DNA of 15,082 nt from UBA5336 sp038526245 (GCA_038526245.1 JBCBGZ010000065.1:1-15082), one strand, 5' to 3'; shown: positions 7,568-14,679, counted from the first letter of the stretch. Notes: generated by a model from the sequence alone, not told the origin. Numbers and translations: made by a program.

Positions 7568-8194
7568 CCCAGACACAAGGTCGAGGAACGGCTTCACGAT
7601 TCGCCCGCCCGTTTGGCCAAGTTGCATTGCCGTTTTCAGGCGTCGAGCGATGAACGCATCCAATTCCTCGCTACCGGGTTCGCGCTGCCAATAGAGGATG
7701 ATCGGCGGGATGGTCGCTGCGAGCAGACCGCGCTTGGTGTACCTGTTATAATCCTCCGACGTGTCGCCGATCGCGTCCCAGACCATATCCGCAACACTCC
7801 AGCACCGCTGGACGGCATCTCCGGCATGGGTTGGCCAGAAGCCCCGCGCACTTGCTCGCTCGACGGCATCGCGGTGGGGCGCCAGCGTATCCAGCCAGTT
7901 GCGCACGCCAAAGGCGACGCGTTCATGGATGCGCATTTCATCCAACGGCCCAGCTTCGATTGCGTTTCGTGCCTGTGCTTCAGCGCTATCAAAAAAGGCC
8001 TCGATGAGGTCATCCACACCGCCGGGGGCCGCCAGAGCCTGCTCACCGGGGCTCAGCCCGGCCGTGTCTGCGGCGCGGCGCATGGCAAGCTCTGTCCACC
8101 CCTCCTCACCGATCCGGGGCAGGAGCGCGTCCAGCCAGCGGGCGCGGATCTCAGCCGATGGCGTTGTTTCACTCGCATTTTCTGTGGTAGTCAT
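7550..8194 (-). CDS. COQ9 family protein (ubiquinone biosynthesis accessory factor)
   Basis: COQ9 has a TetR-like helical fold; it binds lipids including polyisoprenoid intermediates and, in eukaryotes, presents them to the hydroxylase COQ7. The bacterial homologues, found mainly in alphaproteobacteria, are assumed to act likewise. The 214-residue protein has an N-terminal helix-turn-helix-like part ('GWTELAMRRAADTAGLSPGE', about 32-51). It also carries the characteristic C-terminal block 'WSVADMVWDAIGDTSEDYNRYTKRG' style (132-156) followed by 'LLAATIPPIILYW' (157-169), the lipid-binding part of the family. The ATG at 8194 gives the family-like start. A TATA-rich patch (8212-8217 region) about 20 bp upstream could be a -10 element, though no good -35 goes with it. 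Divergent rpsU lies 98 bp away. Confidence 0.9.
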   Translation of the reverse strand: MTTTENASETTPSAEIRARWLDALLPRIGEEGWTELAMRRAADTAGLSPGEQALAAPGGVDDLIEAFFDSAEAQARNAIEAGPLDEMRIHERVAFGVRNWLDTLAPHRDAVERASARGFWPTHAGDAVQRCWSVADMVWDAIGDTSEDYNRYTKRGLLAATIPPIILYWQREPGSEELDAFIARRLKTAMQLGQTGGRIVKPFLDLVSGSRSAG

Positions 8195-8292
8195 AGCTGT
8201 TGGCCCGTGATATAGGCGCCGCTTCCGTCACCGACGCACATCGAAACACATGACACATCTGGGGTCTGCAGGCCCTGGAACCAAATGGAGAG

Positions 8293-8508
8293 TTGACCAT
8301 CGTACAGATCATTGTCCGCGACAATAATGTCGAACAGGCCCTGCGCGCCCTGAAGAAAAAGATGCAGCGCGAAGGCCTCTTCCGGGAAATGAAATCGCGC
8401 ACCCACTTCGAAAAACCTTCGGAGAAGAAAGCGCGCCAGCGCGCCGAAGCCGTGCGCCGCGCCCGGAAACTGGCCCGTAAGCGCGCCCAGCGCGAAGGCC
8501 TCGTCTAG
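8293..8508 (+). CDS. rpsU: 30S ribosomal protein bS21
   Basis: bS21 is a small basic protein of the 30S platform near the anti-Shine-Dalgarno end of 16S rRNA. The 71-residue product carries the family sequence 'VRDNNVEQALRALKKKMQREG' followed by 'EKPSEKKARQRAEAVRRARKLARKRAQ' in style. The start is uncertain. The coordinates use TTG at 8293, the first conventional start codon, but the only good ribosome-binding site, GGAG at 8287-8290, lies just two bases before it. The in-frame ATC at 8299 is eight bases from GGAG and would give M-V-Q-I-I-V-R-D-N, which is how the family usually begins. A strong intrinsic terminator follows. It is divergent from COQ9. Confidence 0.95.
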   Translation: MTIVQIIVRDNNVEQALRALKKKMQREGLFREMKSRTHFEKPSEKKARQRAEAVRRARKLARKRAQREGLV

Positions 8509-8537
8509 GCCAGACGGACACGGTCGAATTTCTGGAG

Positions 8538-8573
8538 AACCCTCGCACATCCGGTGCGGGGGTTTTTCTTTTT
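8538..8573 (+). terminator. Intrinsic terminator of rpsU
   Basis: A 9-bp stem (CCCTCGCAC at 8540-8548 with GTGCGGGGG at 8554-8562, one T-G pair) closes a 5-nt loop and can be extended by two A-T pairs. It is followed by TTTTTCTTTTT at 8563-8573. It sits 30 bp after the rpsU stop. The complementary strand has no T run on its far side, so it should act on rpsU rather than on the convergent ABC permease gene, which ends five bases later. Confidence 0.92.
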
Positions 8574-8577
8574 CTGC

Positions 8578-10029
8578 CTAGGCCCGGCCTAATCCCACAC
8601 TGCGCTTCAGCATGCCCATGGCGTCATTGACGCCCGCACCATGGACCGCGCCCGCGCGGTATACACGGGCAGCCACCCAAAGAATCGCGAGCGTGGCAAG
8701 CGTCATCAGACCAAGCTGACCGGCCACCTCCCAGAGCGGCGGATCCGTCGGCATCCGCAGGATCAACAGGAATGGCGTGAAGATCGGCACCCAGGCCATG
8801 GCGCCGATAATGGGGCTTTCCAGGTCGGTCATGGCAATCGTCACCATGAACAGGGGCACCATCATGAGGATGATCAGCGGGGTCATCAGGGTCTGGGCTT
8901 CCTGGATCGTGTCGCAGAGCGAGCCAAGGGCAAGAAACACCGAGCCGTACATCAGGTACCCCAGCAGGAAGCTGATGAGCGCCGGAATCAGCATGGCCGG
9001 ATCAAGGGCCGCAGAAACCCCCGCACTCACGATATCGCGCACCTCGCCCGGCATGGCTGAAAAGCCAGCGACCGTGACGGCTGTACCGCCCAGCGACCAG
9101 ACCGACATGAGTGTCAGCGAAACGGCGAGGACTGCGATGAGCTTGCCCGCCAGAAGGTGTGGCAGTTTCACCGATGTCAGCAGTGTGTCGAAGATCTTGT
9201 TAGAGCGCTCCTCGATCGTGCCCATGAGCAGGTAGTTCACCACGGAGAAAATCAGCGTCCACAGCAGGAAGGTCAGACCAACGGCCACAAATTGTGGTGC
9301 GCGGTCCGCAATGGTCATCTCTGCGCTTTGATTGGCATCTTCCCTAAGAAGCTTCTCGGAGATCGATGGTCGACGTTCGTCTATTCGGTCCAGAATACCG
9401 GGATCGACATTCTCTTCAGAGAAAACAGTCTCCCTCGCCATTGTATTGGCCGCCCTGCGGGCAATCGAGGTGATGCCTGAAAAGGTGGCGCTCTCACTCC
9501 AGTATTCGATTTCGTTGCCAGTATAGATAAGCGCGCCGAACAACGGTTTGGGGCCGCTCGGTGTGTCCACCATCTGCGCTCCCGTCAGAAACGGTCGCAA
9601 TCCGTCGATGTTCCGGGCCGGCGCGGGCACCAGTGCATAGTCGCCATCGGGCACTTGCACGCTAGCCAATTGGGGCGCGGCGGCTTCTAACGCGGCTTGG
9701 GGCCTCTCGCCCGCTTCAATCGCGGCGTCAAACCGCTCGAGCGCCGCCGCAGTTTCCTGCTCGCCGAGCAACACGCCAGTGGTCTCCACCATGCCGCGCG
9801 CGACGTTGACTGCTCGTCGTTCCATCTCGGTCTCAATGGCCCGCTCGAACGCGCCATTTGTATCGATCACGGTGAAGTAGCGCACCGGGGTCTGCGACGC
9901 TGCAAAGGAGGGCAACATAATGCCGAGGCCAAACAAGATCGGCGTGATCAGAAGCCCCAGCCAAAACCCCCACGCCGTGACATATCCCAGATAGTCGCGC
10001 CGGGCGACGAGATAGATGGATCGAAGCAT
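8578..10029 (-). CDS. ABC-2 type transporter permease (NatB-like)
   Basis: This is the membrane subunit of an ABC-2 family exporter and pairs with the ATPase gene just upstream. The 483-residue protein has the NatB/ABC2_membrane_3 layout. A first helix lies at about 20-40, preceded by 'ARRDYLGYVTAWGFW'. A soluble extracytoplasmic domain of about 200 residues (41-245) follows, then five or so helices (about 246-270, 293-323, 345-370, 380-400, 407-425 and 436-455). The coupling-helix motif 'EERSNKIFDTLLTS' is at 273-286, followed by the GK of 'LLAGKLIA'. The start ATG at 10029 is one base after the ATPase stop (TGA-T-ATG), so the two are translationally coupled; the frame open further upstream only mirrors the ATPase gene. 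The substrate cannot be read from sequence: sodium, drug and lipid export have all been assigned in this family. Confidence 0.9.
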   Translation of the reverse strand: MLRSIYLVARRDYLGYVTAWGFWLGLLITPILFGLGIMLPSFAASQTPVRYFTVIDTNGAFERAIETEMERRAVNVARGMVETTGVLLGEQETAAALERFDAAIEAGERPQAALEAAAPQLASVQVPDGDYALVPAPARNIDGLRPFLTGAQMVDTPSGPKPLFGALIYTGNEIEYWSESATFSGITSIARRAANTMARETVFSEENVDPGILDRIDERRPSISEKLLREDANQSAEMTIADRAPQFVAVGLTFLLWTLIFSVVNYLLMGTIEERSNKIFDTLLTSVKLPHLLAGKLIAVLAVSLTLMSVWSLGGTAVTVAGFSAMPGEVRDIVSAGVSAALDPAMLIPALISFLLGYLMYGSVFLALGSLCDTIQEAQTLMTPLIILMMVPLFMVTIAMTDLESPIIGAMAWVPIFTPFLLILRMPTDPPLWEVAGQLGLMTLATLAILWVAARVYRAGAVHGAGVNDAMGMLKRSVGLGRA

Positions 10030-10030
10030 A

Positions 10031-11002
10031 TCAGGCCACCTCTTCGAGATCAGAGCGCGTGTCTGCAGTCGAGGCAGGGTCGTCGCCGGCCAGCGCGATG
10101 AATACATCGCGTAGCCGCGCCTCTTCCTGCTGGAAGCCAGAAATCGGCGCACCGGCATCAATCGCCGCGCGCAGGGCGTTCTGCGCACTCCGGCCATCGG
10201 GCAGAGAGATCGTCCACCAAGTCGCGTCTTCGTCTGTTACGGACGTTTCCGCTGCGGCTTCAAATCCGACAGGGCGAAGCGCTGACCCGAGATCAAACCC
10301 GTTTTCAACGCCGATACGCGCACGTCGCCCCAGCGCATCGAAGGCGGCCTCCAGCGTCCCATCGAATACTTTTTTGCCTTTCGCCATCATTACGATGGAC
10401 TGGCACAGCCGCTCTGCATGCTCCATCACATGGGTGGAGAACAGGATCGTGGCACCGCGCGCATGTTCGGCCCGGATGATCTCCTCCAGAGCCTGCTGGT
10501 TTACCGGATCGAGACCCGAGAACGGCTCGTCCAGGATCAGGAAATTCGGCTTATGCGCCAGGGTTGAGAGAATCTGGACCTTCTGGGCCATGCCCTTGGA
10601 CAATTTGGACACTTTGGTGCGCGCAAACTCTCCAAGGCCCGTGGCCTCCAGTAATTCGTCAGCCCGCGCCTTCGCCTGGCTGGCCGTCATGCCTTTCAGC
10701 CGGGCGAAGTAAGCAATGGTGTTGCGCGCGCTCATCTTCTTGTAGAGGCCGCGCTCCTCCGGCAGAAATCCCACACCGCGCAACGCCTCAAGGCGGGGCG
10801 GCGCGCCGAACAGGGAGACTGATCCTTGATCGGGAGTCATGATGCCGAGGGCCATTCGAAGACTTGTGGACTTGCCCGCGCCGTTCGGCCCGAGAAACCC
10901 GACGATGGATCCGCTCGGGACTTCGAAACTCAACTGTTCAACGGCCGTGAACGCGCCAAAGCGCTTCGTGGCCCTGTCAAGGATCAGGGGGGAATGGGCC
11001 AC
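10031..11002 (-). CDS. ABC transporter ATP-binding protein (NatA-like)
   Basis: This is the cytoplasmic ATPase of the exporter, 323 residues from the chosen start. Walker A 'GPNGAGKS' is at 38-45, the Q-loop region reads 'GFLPEERGLYKKMSA' (78-92), the signature 'LSKGMAQ' at 134-140, Walker B 'LILDEP' at 155-160 and the H-loop His at 191 in 'STHVMEH'. The PEERGLY form of the Q-loop region is typical of NatA/YhaQ-like ATPases. The C-terminal hundred residues form the extra regulatory domain common in this subgroup. GTG at 11002 is chosen because GGAGG lies nine bases upstream and the sequence then begins in the usual way, 'MAHSPLILDRATKRFG'; extending to the ATG at 11065 adds 21 residues unlike the family. 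Confidence 0.92.
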   Translation of the reverse strand: MAHSPLILDRATKRFGAFTAVEQLSFEVPSGSIVGFLGPNGAGKSTSLRMALGIMTPDQGSVSLFGAPPRLEALRGVGFLPEERGLYKKMSARNTIAYFARLKGMTASQAKARADELLEATGLGEFARTKVSKLSKGMAQKVQILSTLAHKPNFLILDEPFSGLDPVNQQALEEIIRAEHARGATILFSTHVMEHAERLCQSIVMMAKGKKVFDGTLEAAFDALGRRARIGVENGFDLGSALRPVGFEAAAETSVTDEDATWWTISLPDGRSAQNALRAAIDAGAPISGFQQEEARLRDVFIALAGDDPASTADTRSDLEEVA

Positions 11003-11099
11003 TAAATTGATCCTCCGGCTTCTGCATCTCGCAAAACGATAAACAGCGAGGTAGATCGCAAACAAGCCCTTGCCAAACCCCTAATGGGCGATCAGCATC

Positions 11100-11321
11100 A
11101 TGGGTGTGAAATTTGATCTTGGTCCTACCCCGCATATTCAAGGCGGACAGACATCAGCCGAGGCCCCGACCGGCAACGCTGAACTTCGCGAAATTGAAGA
11201 CGCGTTGGAGCGCCTGAATTCAGGCGAATTCGGGTATTGCGAATGTTGTGGTGGGAAACTGGAACTCTCGCGCCTGTGCGCGGACCCGACAGTTTCTATC
11301 TGCACCAAGTGCCTGGACTAG
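11100..11321 (+). CDS. Short TraR/DksA-type zinc-finger protein
   Basis: This 73-residue protein carries the C-terminal C4 zinc finger of the DksA/TraR family. The ligands are C47, C50, C68 and C71 in the pattern 'YCECCG...RLCADP...CTKC', preceded by the family helix 'ELREIEDALERLNSGEFG' (28-45). Only one helix precedes the finger, so the two-helix coiled coil and acidic tip by which full DksA enters the RNA polymerase secondary channel are missing or much reduced. Short relatives (TraR, YbiI) are nearly this small, and TraR does act on RNA polymerase. The ATG at 11100 is the only sensible start; its ribosome-binding site is weak. It is divergent from the ABC operon and ends 7 bp from a convergent membrane protein gene. 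The target is unknown. Confidence 0.85.
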   Translation: MGVKFDLGPTPHIQGGQTSAEAPTGNAELREIEDALERLNSGEFGYCECCGGKLELSRLCADPTVSICTKCLD

Positions 11322-11328
11322 GACGGCG

Positions 11329-11634
11329 TTAGCCCAAAAGCGCTTTTGCGATCGTAATCACGATCTGCACGAAAACTGCCAAAGCTGTCAGACCGATCAC
11401 AGTGACAATCCACGTGCCGCCCATGCCCATGAAGAGCCCGCCAAGAATGGCCGCGCCTGCACAGAGGATGAGAGACACCATCCAATTCATGCCGATCGCC
11501 AGGGTCAGCGTGGCATAGGCGACGATCGCCATGATGATCGCGGAGCCCCAGACGGACGCCGTCATGAAGCCCTTCCAGGTGTTTTCCTGGTCGGAAATCT
11601 CCATTGAGCCGTGATTGTATTCTGAAGTGGCCAT
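11329..11634 (-). CDS. Membrane protein with aa3-type cytochrome c oxidase subunit IV domain
   Basis: The N-terminal 45 residues match the bacterial aa3 oxidase subunit IV family (PF07835 type): 'EYNHGSMEISDQENTWKGFM' at 5-24 followed by a helix at about 25-46. In the oxidase this small subunit is a single-helix accessory protein of complex IV. Here the protein is 101 residues and has two further hydrophobic segments, about 48-68 and 74-97, so it is longer than the roughly 40-70 residues usual for the family. The start ATG at 11634 gives the family N-terminus; the ribosome-binding site is poor, with GGA about 12 bases upstream. No oxidase genes are visible nearby. A possible promoter lies at 11666-11694. 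Confidence 0.8.
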   Translation of the reverse strand: MATSEYNHGSMEISDQENTWKGFMTASVWGSAIIMAIVAYATLTLAIGMNWMVSLILCAGAAILGGLFMGMGGTWIVTVIGLTALAVFVQIVITIAKALLG

Positions 11635-11665
11635 TAGGAAGTCATCCGTTCTGAACGTTTTGCCC

Positions 11666-11694
11666 GTCATGCCGCTAGCCCGGGAGGGGGTCAA
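11666..11694 (-). promoter_or_regulatory. Possible promoter for the subunit IV-like gene
   Basis: On the minus strand, TTGACC (11694-11689, preceded by C as in the alphaproteobacterial CTTGAC) is followed by 17 bases and CATGAC (11671-11666). The -35 is strong and the -10 weak. It lies between the DUF1178 stop and the start at 11634, about 30 bp upstream of that start, so the membrane-protein gene may be transcribed separately from comF-grxC-DUF1178. Pattern match only. Confidence 0.35.
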
Positions 11695-11718
11695 GGCGAC
11701 AGCGGCGCGCAGGGGCCC

Positions 11719-12159
11719 TTAGTTGATCGTATCGTCATCCGTTGGTGGAACATCCGGCACAAAGGGCGCGGGCAATGGCGCCGCGGGCACGCCTTCATCC
11801 TCCAGCGCCTTGGATTCTTCTGGCGTGGTCGCACCCCAAATGGGGCGTTCCTCCGTTTCGCCATAATACATGGCCCGCGCTTCATCGGCGAAGCTGTCAC
11901 CGACATGCTCGAAATTGCTCGCCACATGGGCTTTTGCCTTAGCGACGAACGTTTTCAGCATGTCCTCAGGACTATTGCTTACGGTCCGCTTTGTGCCTGC
12001 AACGGCTGGGGCCATGATCTGTTTGGACACAGAGACAGAGCCACACACTGCGCAGGTGACAAGGCCACGCTTTTTTTGTTCGTCAAAAGCGGACGAGTTT
12101 CCAAACCACGCCTCAAATTCGGCTTCGCAGTCAGCGCAGTGCAGAGCGTATTTAATCAT
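11719..12159 (-). CDS. DUF1178 family protein
   Basis: The 146-residue protein fits DUF1178. It starts 'MIKYALHCADCEAEFEAWF' with a zinc-ribbon-like Cys set, C8-x2-C11 and C36-x2-C39, then 'SVSVSKQIMAP' (42-52) and a conserved helical 'FVAKAKAHVASNFEHVGDSFADEARAMYYGE' style block (about 70-101) followed by 'ERPIWGATTPEESKALEDEGV'. The function of the family is not known; a structural zinc site is inferred from the cysteines. The C-terminal 20 residues are Pro- and Asp-rich and variable. Its start is 11 bp after the grxC stop, so it belongs to the comF-grxC-DUF1178 transcription unit. Confidence 0.9.
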   Translation of the reverse strand: MIKYALHCADCEAEFEAWFGNSSAFDEQKKRGLVTCAVCGSVSVSKQIMAPAVAGTKRTVSNSPEDMLKTFVAKAKAHVASNFEHVGDSFADEARAMYYGETEERPIWGATTPEESKALEDEGVPAAPLPAPFVPDVPPTDDDTIN

Positions 12160-12170
12160 CGAAGTTCGAT

Positions 12171-12428
12171 TTATGCGGCCAGGAGTGGATCAAGCTTTCC
12201 AGCCCGCTCCAGAGCCATCATGTCGTCGCAACCACCGATATGGGTGTCGCCCACGAAAATCTGCGGAAATGTGCGGGCGCCGCCTGCGCGCTGAACCATT
12301 TCGGTTTTCTTGGCTGCGTCCATGCCGGCGTCGATTTCCGTGAAGTCGGCGCCCTTGTCATTGAGCAGCTTCAGAGCGCGCGTACAGAAAGGGCAAAAAG
12401 CGCGCGTATAGATGGTGACCTTGGCCAT
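12171..12428 (-). CDS. grxC: Glutaredoxin 3 (GrxC)
   Basis: This small dithiol glutaredoxin (85 residues) uses glutathione to reduce disulfides and mixed disulfides in the cytoplasm. The redox motif is C12-P-F-C15 in 'RAFCPFCTRA'; the more common form is CPYC, so Phe replaces Tyr. The cis-proline 'TFPQIF' at 53-58 and the glutathione-binding 'GGCDD' at 65-69 are in place. ATG at 12428 is chosen, with AGGAG 11 bases upstream; a GTG at 12440 in the same frame abuts the AGGA and is unlikely. It lies 32 bp downstream of the comF stop and 11 bp upstream of DUF1178, in one operon. Confidence 0.94.
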   Translation of the reverse strand: MAKVTIYTRAFCPFCTRALKLLNDKGADFTEIDAGMDAAKKTEMVQRAGGARTFPQIFVGDTHIGGCDDMMALERAGKLDPLLAA

Positions 12429-12460
12429 GGGGACTGGCACTCCTGTTTTTCGCTGCCGCT

Positions 12461-13219
12461 TTATATAGAGGCGTCTCGCACCCGCACAACGCGGGCCAGT
12501 GTCAAGACATCAACACGGGATGCACCGGCCTTCAGCAAGGTGCGCGCACATCCGGTAAGCGTTGCACCGGTCGTGAGCACATCATCCACCAGCAAGACAG
12601 ACTTTCCAACCACAGCGCACTCGCGGCCGCGCCTTACGCTGAACGCGCCAGCCACATTGCGATGGCGCGCTTTGGGGCTGAGCCCTGCCTGGCTTGGAGT
12701 GGCCTTCCGACGTTTGAGAATGTCCATGCGTACCGGAACGCCCGTCCGGCGCGCAACAGCGGACGCCAGCCAGCCGGACTGGTTGAATCCCCGTGATGCG
12801 AGCCGGCGATAGTGAAGCGGCACCGGCACCATAAGATCAGAGCGCTCAATCAAAGGCTGGCCTGCCTGGGTCATCCAGATCGCCATGGTCTTCAAGCCAT
12901 CGCGCCGACCTGCGCGCTTCAGGTCCAGCACGATCCTGCGGGACGCATCATCATAGGCCAGCGCAGCGCGTGCGGACGTCCACTTTGGAGGCCGCGCAAT
13001 ACACGCGGCGCAGACGGCAAACGGCCCAAGGTCAATCTCCTGCGGCGAGCCGCACTGGTCGCACACTGGCCCCATGAGGAAGGTCAGCTGCGCCCACTCC
13101 TCAGGGGAAACCGCACCTTGACCAATGTCGCGACGGGAGGAGACAAGCGAGCGCGACGGCCAAAGCGCCTCCGCCCCTGCGGTGAAAGCCTGCATTGCGC
13201 GCCCGCCCCAACGAGCCAT
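12461..13219 (-). CDS. comF: ComF family phosphoribosyltransferase-like protein
   Basis: ComF proteins have a zinc-ribbon N-terminus and a type I phosphoribosyltransferase domain and are linked to DNA uptake in naturally competent bacteria; the reaction is unknown. In 252 residues the PRPP-loop motif 'VLLVDDVLTTGAT' lies at 208-220 and the hallmark 'PVPLHYRRLASRGFNQS' at 132-148. The second zinc ribbon is kept (C53, C56, C70, C73). The first is not: its Cys positions read 'SRSLVS' and 'VSPEEW'. That state resembles alphaproteobacterial ComF proteins as I remember them. The start is uncertain: ATG codons at 13255, 13231, 13219 and 13195 are all in frame. 13219 is chosen because GGGG stands just upstream and because it avoids overlap with the divergent methyltransferase (ATG 13230). 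Confidence 0.9.
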   Translation of the reverse strand: MARWGGRAMQAFTAGAEALWPSRSLVSSRRDIGQGAVSPEEWAQLTFLMGPVCDQCGSPQEIDLGPFAVCAACIARPPKWTSARAALAYDDASRRIVLDLKRAGRRDGLKTMAIWMTQAGQPLIERSDLMVPVPLHYRRLASRGFNQSGWLASAVARRTGVPVRMDILKRRKATPSQAGLSPKARHRNVAGAFSVRRGRECAVVGKSVLLVDDVLTTGATLTGCARTLLKAGASRVDVLTLARVVRVRDASI

Positions 13220-13229
13220 ATCGAGCCCC

Positions 13230-14147
13230 ATGACGTCCCAATCGCCCCCGATCATCTTCGATGCCCAGCGCCACGCGCATTTCCGAAATCGCGCGGCACG
13301 GCACTTCCAGGACTATGACTTCCTCAAGGCGCGGGTGTCGAGCCAGATGGCAGAGAGACTTGCCGATACATCACACGATTTCGAGCTCGGCCTTGATCTT
13401 GGCTGCCACGGCGGACAGCTGGCGCACGCCCTTTTGAATTCGGACAAGGTTCAGGCCATGCTGGGCGTCGATACGAGCCCGTCCATGTCGGAAACGGCCC
13501 AGAGCTCAGGACTCAAAGCGACGATTTGGGATGGAGCCACCCTGCCCTTTCAGGAGGGACAGTTCGATCTTGTCGCCAGCGCGCTTTCCCTGCACTGGGT
13601 CAACGATCTGCCCGGCGTGCTGATCCAGGCAAACCGGTTGCTCAAGCCGGACGGGCTGTTTCTGGCGGCCTATTTCGGCGCGGGGACTCTGTCGGAACTT
13701 CGCGAATGCCTCATGCGCGCCGAAACAGAGCTCACCGGCGGAGCGACGCCGCGCATATCGCCCCTGCCCGGCCTGCAAGACAGCGCCGCCCTGCTCCAGC
13801 GCGCCGGATTCGCCCTGCCGGTGGCGGATGTCGACACCATCACCGTGCGCTACGACACGATGTTCAACTTGATCGAGGATTTGCGAGGCATGGGTGAGCA
13901 AGCCGCCTTTGCCGCAGGCGGGCGAGCCCTGTCGCGCCGCATCCTCAGCCGGGCGGCTGAGCTCTATGCGCGGGACTTTTCCGACCCGGACGGGCGCATC
14001 CGGGCAAGCTTCGTTATCACGTGGCTGTCGGGTTGGGCACCAGCGCCGGGCCAGCCCAAACCCAAACGTCCCGGTAGCGCGACGGCCTCCCTGGCACAGG
14101 CTGTTGGCGCAGTTGAAAAGAGCGCCGGTGAGAAAGCCGGGTCGTAA
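13230..14147 (+). CDS. SAM-dependent methyltransferase, BioC/NDUFAF5-like
   Basis: This is a class I SAM methyltransferase of 305 residues. 'IIFDAQRHAHFRNRAARHF' (8-26) and 'DFLKARVSSQMAERL' (30-44) are the N-terminal signature of the group that includes bacterial BioC and mitochondrial NDUFAF5. Motif I 'LDLGCHGG' is at 55-62, the acidic ribose-binding Asp81 in 'GVDTSPSM', 'LPFQEGQFDLVASALSLHWVNDLP' follows at about 101-125, then 'LLKPDGLFLAAYFG'. NDUFAF5 hydroxylates an Arg of a complex I subunit rather than methylating; which activity applies here cannot be decided from sequence. The last 40 residues are Pro-, Lys- and Ala-rich and variable. The ATG at 13230 gives the family start, but the ribosome-binding site is weak. 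It is divergent from comF. Confidence 0.9.
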   Translation: MTSQSPPIIFDAQRHAHFRNRAARHFQDYDFLKARVSSQMAERLADTSHDFELGLDLGCHGGQLAHALLNSDKVQAMLGVDTSPSMSETAQSSGLKATIWDGATLPFQEGQFDLVASALSLHWVNDLPGVLIQANRLLKPDGLFLAAYFGAGTLSELRECLMRAETELTGGATPRISPLPGLQDSAALLQRAGFALPVADVDTITVRYDTMFNLIEDLRGMGEQAAFAAGGRALSRRILSRAAELYARDFSDPDGRIRASFVITWLSGWAPAPGQPKPKRPGSATASLAQAVGAVEKSAGEKAGS

Positions 14148-14217
14148 GGCGCTTGCTTCCTCAGCCCGTTGGCGCGAGTTTACAGGCGCAACTGTTCAAC
14201 CCAGCGAGTATCCCGCC

Positions 14218-14679
14218 TTGCCCGCGCCGCGCCTGAAAAGACTTCACCAAAAGATCACGTCCGTGGGTCTCGGCAGGATTGCGTTCTTCGGTGTGGCGCT
14301 CGCGCTGGCTGCCTTTGTCCTCACCTGGATTCAATATCGCCATGCGGCACGGCTGTTTCCGTCAGAGCTCTACATTTCGATCGTCGCGGTCGGCTTTGCG
14401 CTGCTCGGACTATGGGCTGGGCGGCAGCTTACGCCTGCACCGAAGCCAAACGTGTTCGAGCAGAACACCGCGGCCATGACCAGTTTGGGCATTTCGCCCC
14501 GCGAATACGACATCCTCTCAGCGCTTGCTGACGGGCTTTCCAACAAGGAAATCGCGCGCAGGTTCGATATCTCTCCGAACACAGTTAAAACGCATATGGC
14601 CCGTCTTTTCGAGAAACTGGACGTTAGTCGGCGCACCCAGGCCGTTCGAAGGGCCAGAGAGCTCTCGCTCCTTCCCTGA
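14218..14679 (+). CDS. Membrane-anchored LuxR-type HTH regulator
   Basis: This 153-residue protein has two predicted N-terminal transmembrane helices (about 20-38 and 50-68) and a C-terminal GerE/LuxR helix-turn-helix at 92-150. The HTH motif 'LSNKEIARRFDISPNTVKTHMARLFEKLDV' spans about 107-136, with the family 'RRTQAVRRARELSLLP' tail. No receiver or autoinducer domain is present, so any signal would be sensed in or at the membrane. The start is uncertain. TTG at 14218 gives 'MPAPRLKRLHQK' and keeps both helices; GTG at 14263 is an alternative, and neither has a strong ribosome-binding site. The frame is open upstream into the methyltransferase gene, but that part mirrors methyltransferase codons. 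A DUF4199-like membrane protein follows 118 bp downstream on the same strand. The target genes are unknown. Confidence 0.85.
   Translation: MPAPRLKRLHQKITSVGLGRIAFFGVALALAAFVLTWIQYRHAARLFPSELYISIVAVGFALLGLWAGRQLTPAPKPNVFEQNTAAMTSLGISPREYDILSALADGLSNKEIARRFDISPNTVKTHMARLFEKLDVSRRTQAVRRARELSLLP

Noticed and set aside
11336..11347. Palindrome AAAAGCGCTTTT near the end of the subunit IV-like gene
   Set aside because: It lies in codons of the hydrophobic C-terminus (Lys-Ala-Leu) and has no loop or flanking T run of a terminator.
13894..14217. Open frame extending the LuxR-type protein upstream into the methyltransferase
   Set aside because: The extra sequence is an Arg/Pro/Ala-rich out-of-frame reading of the methyltransferase C-terminus and unlike the regulator family.
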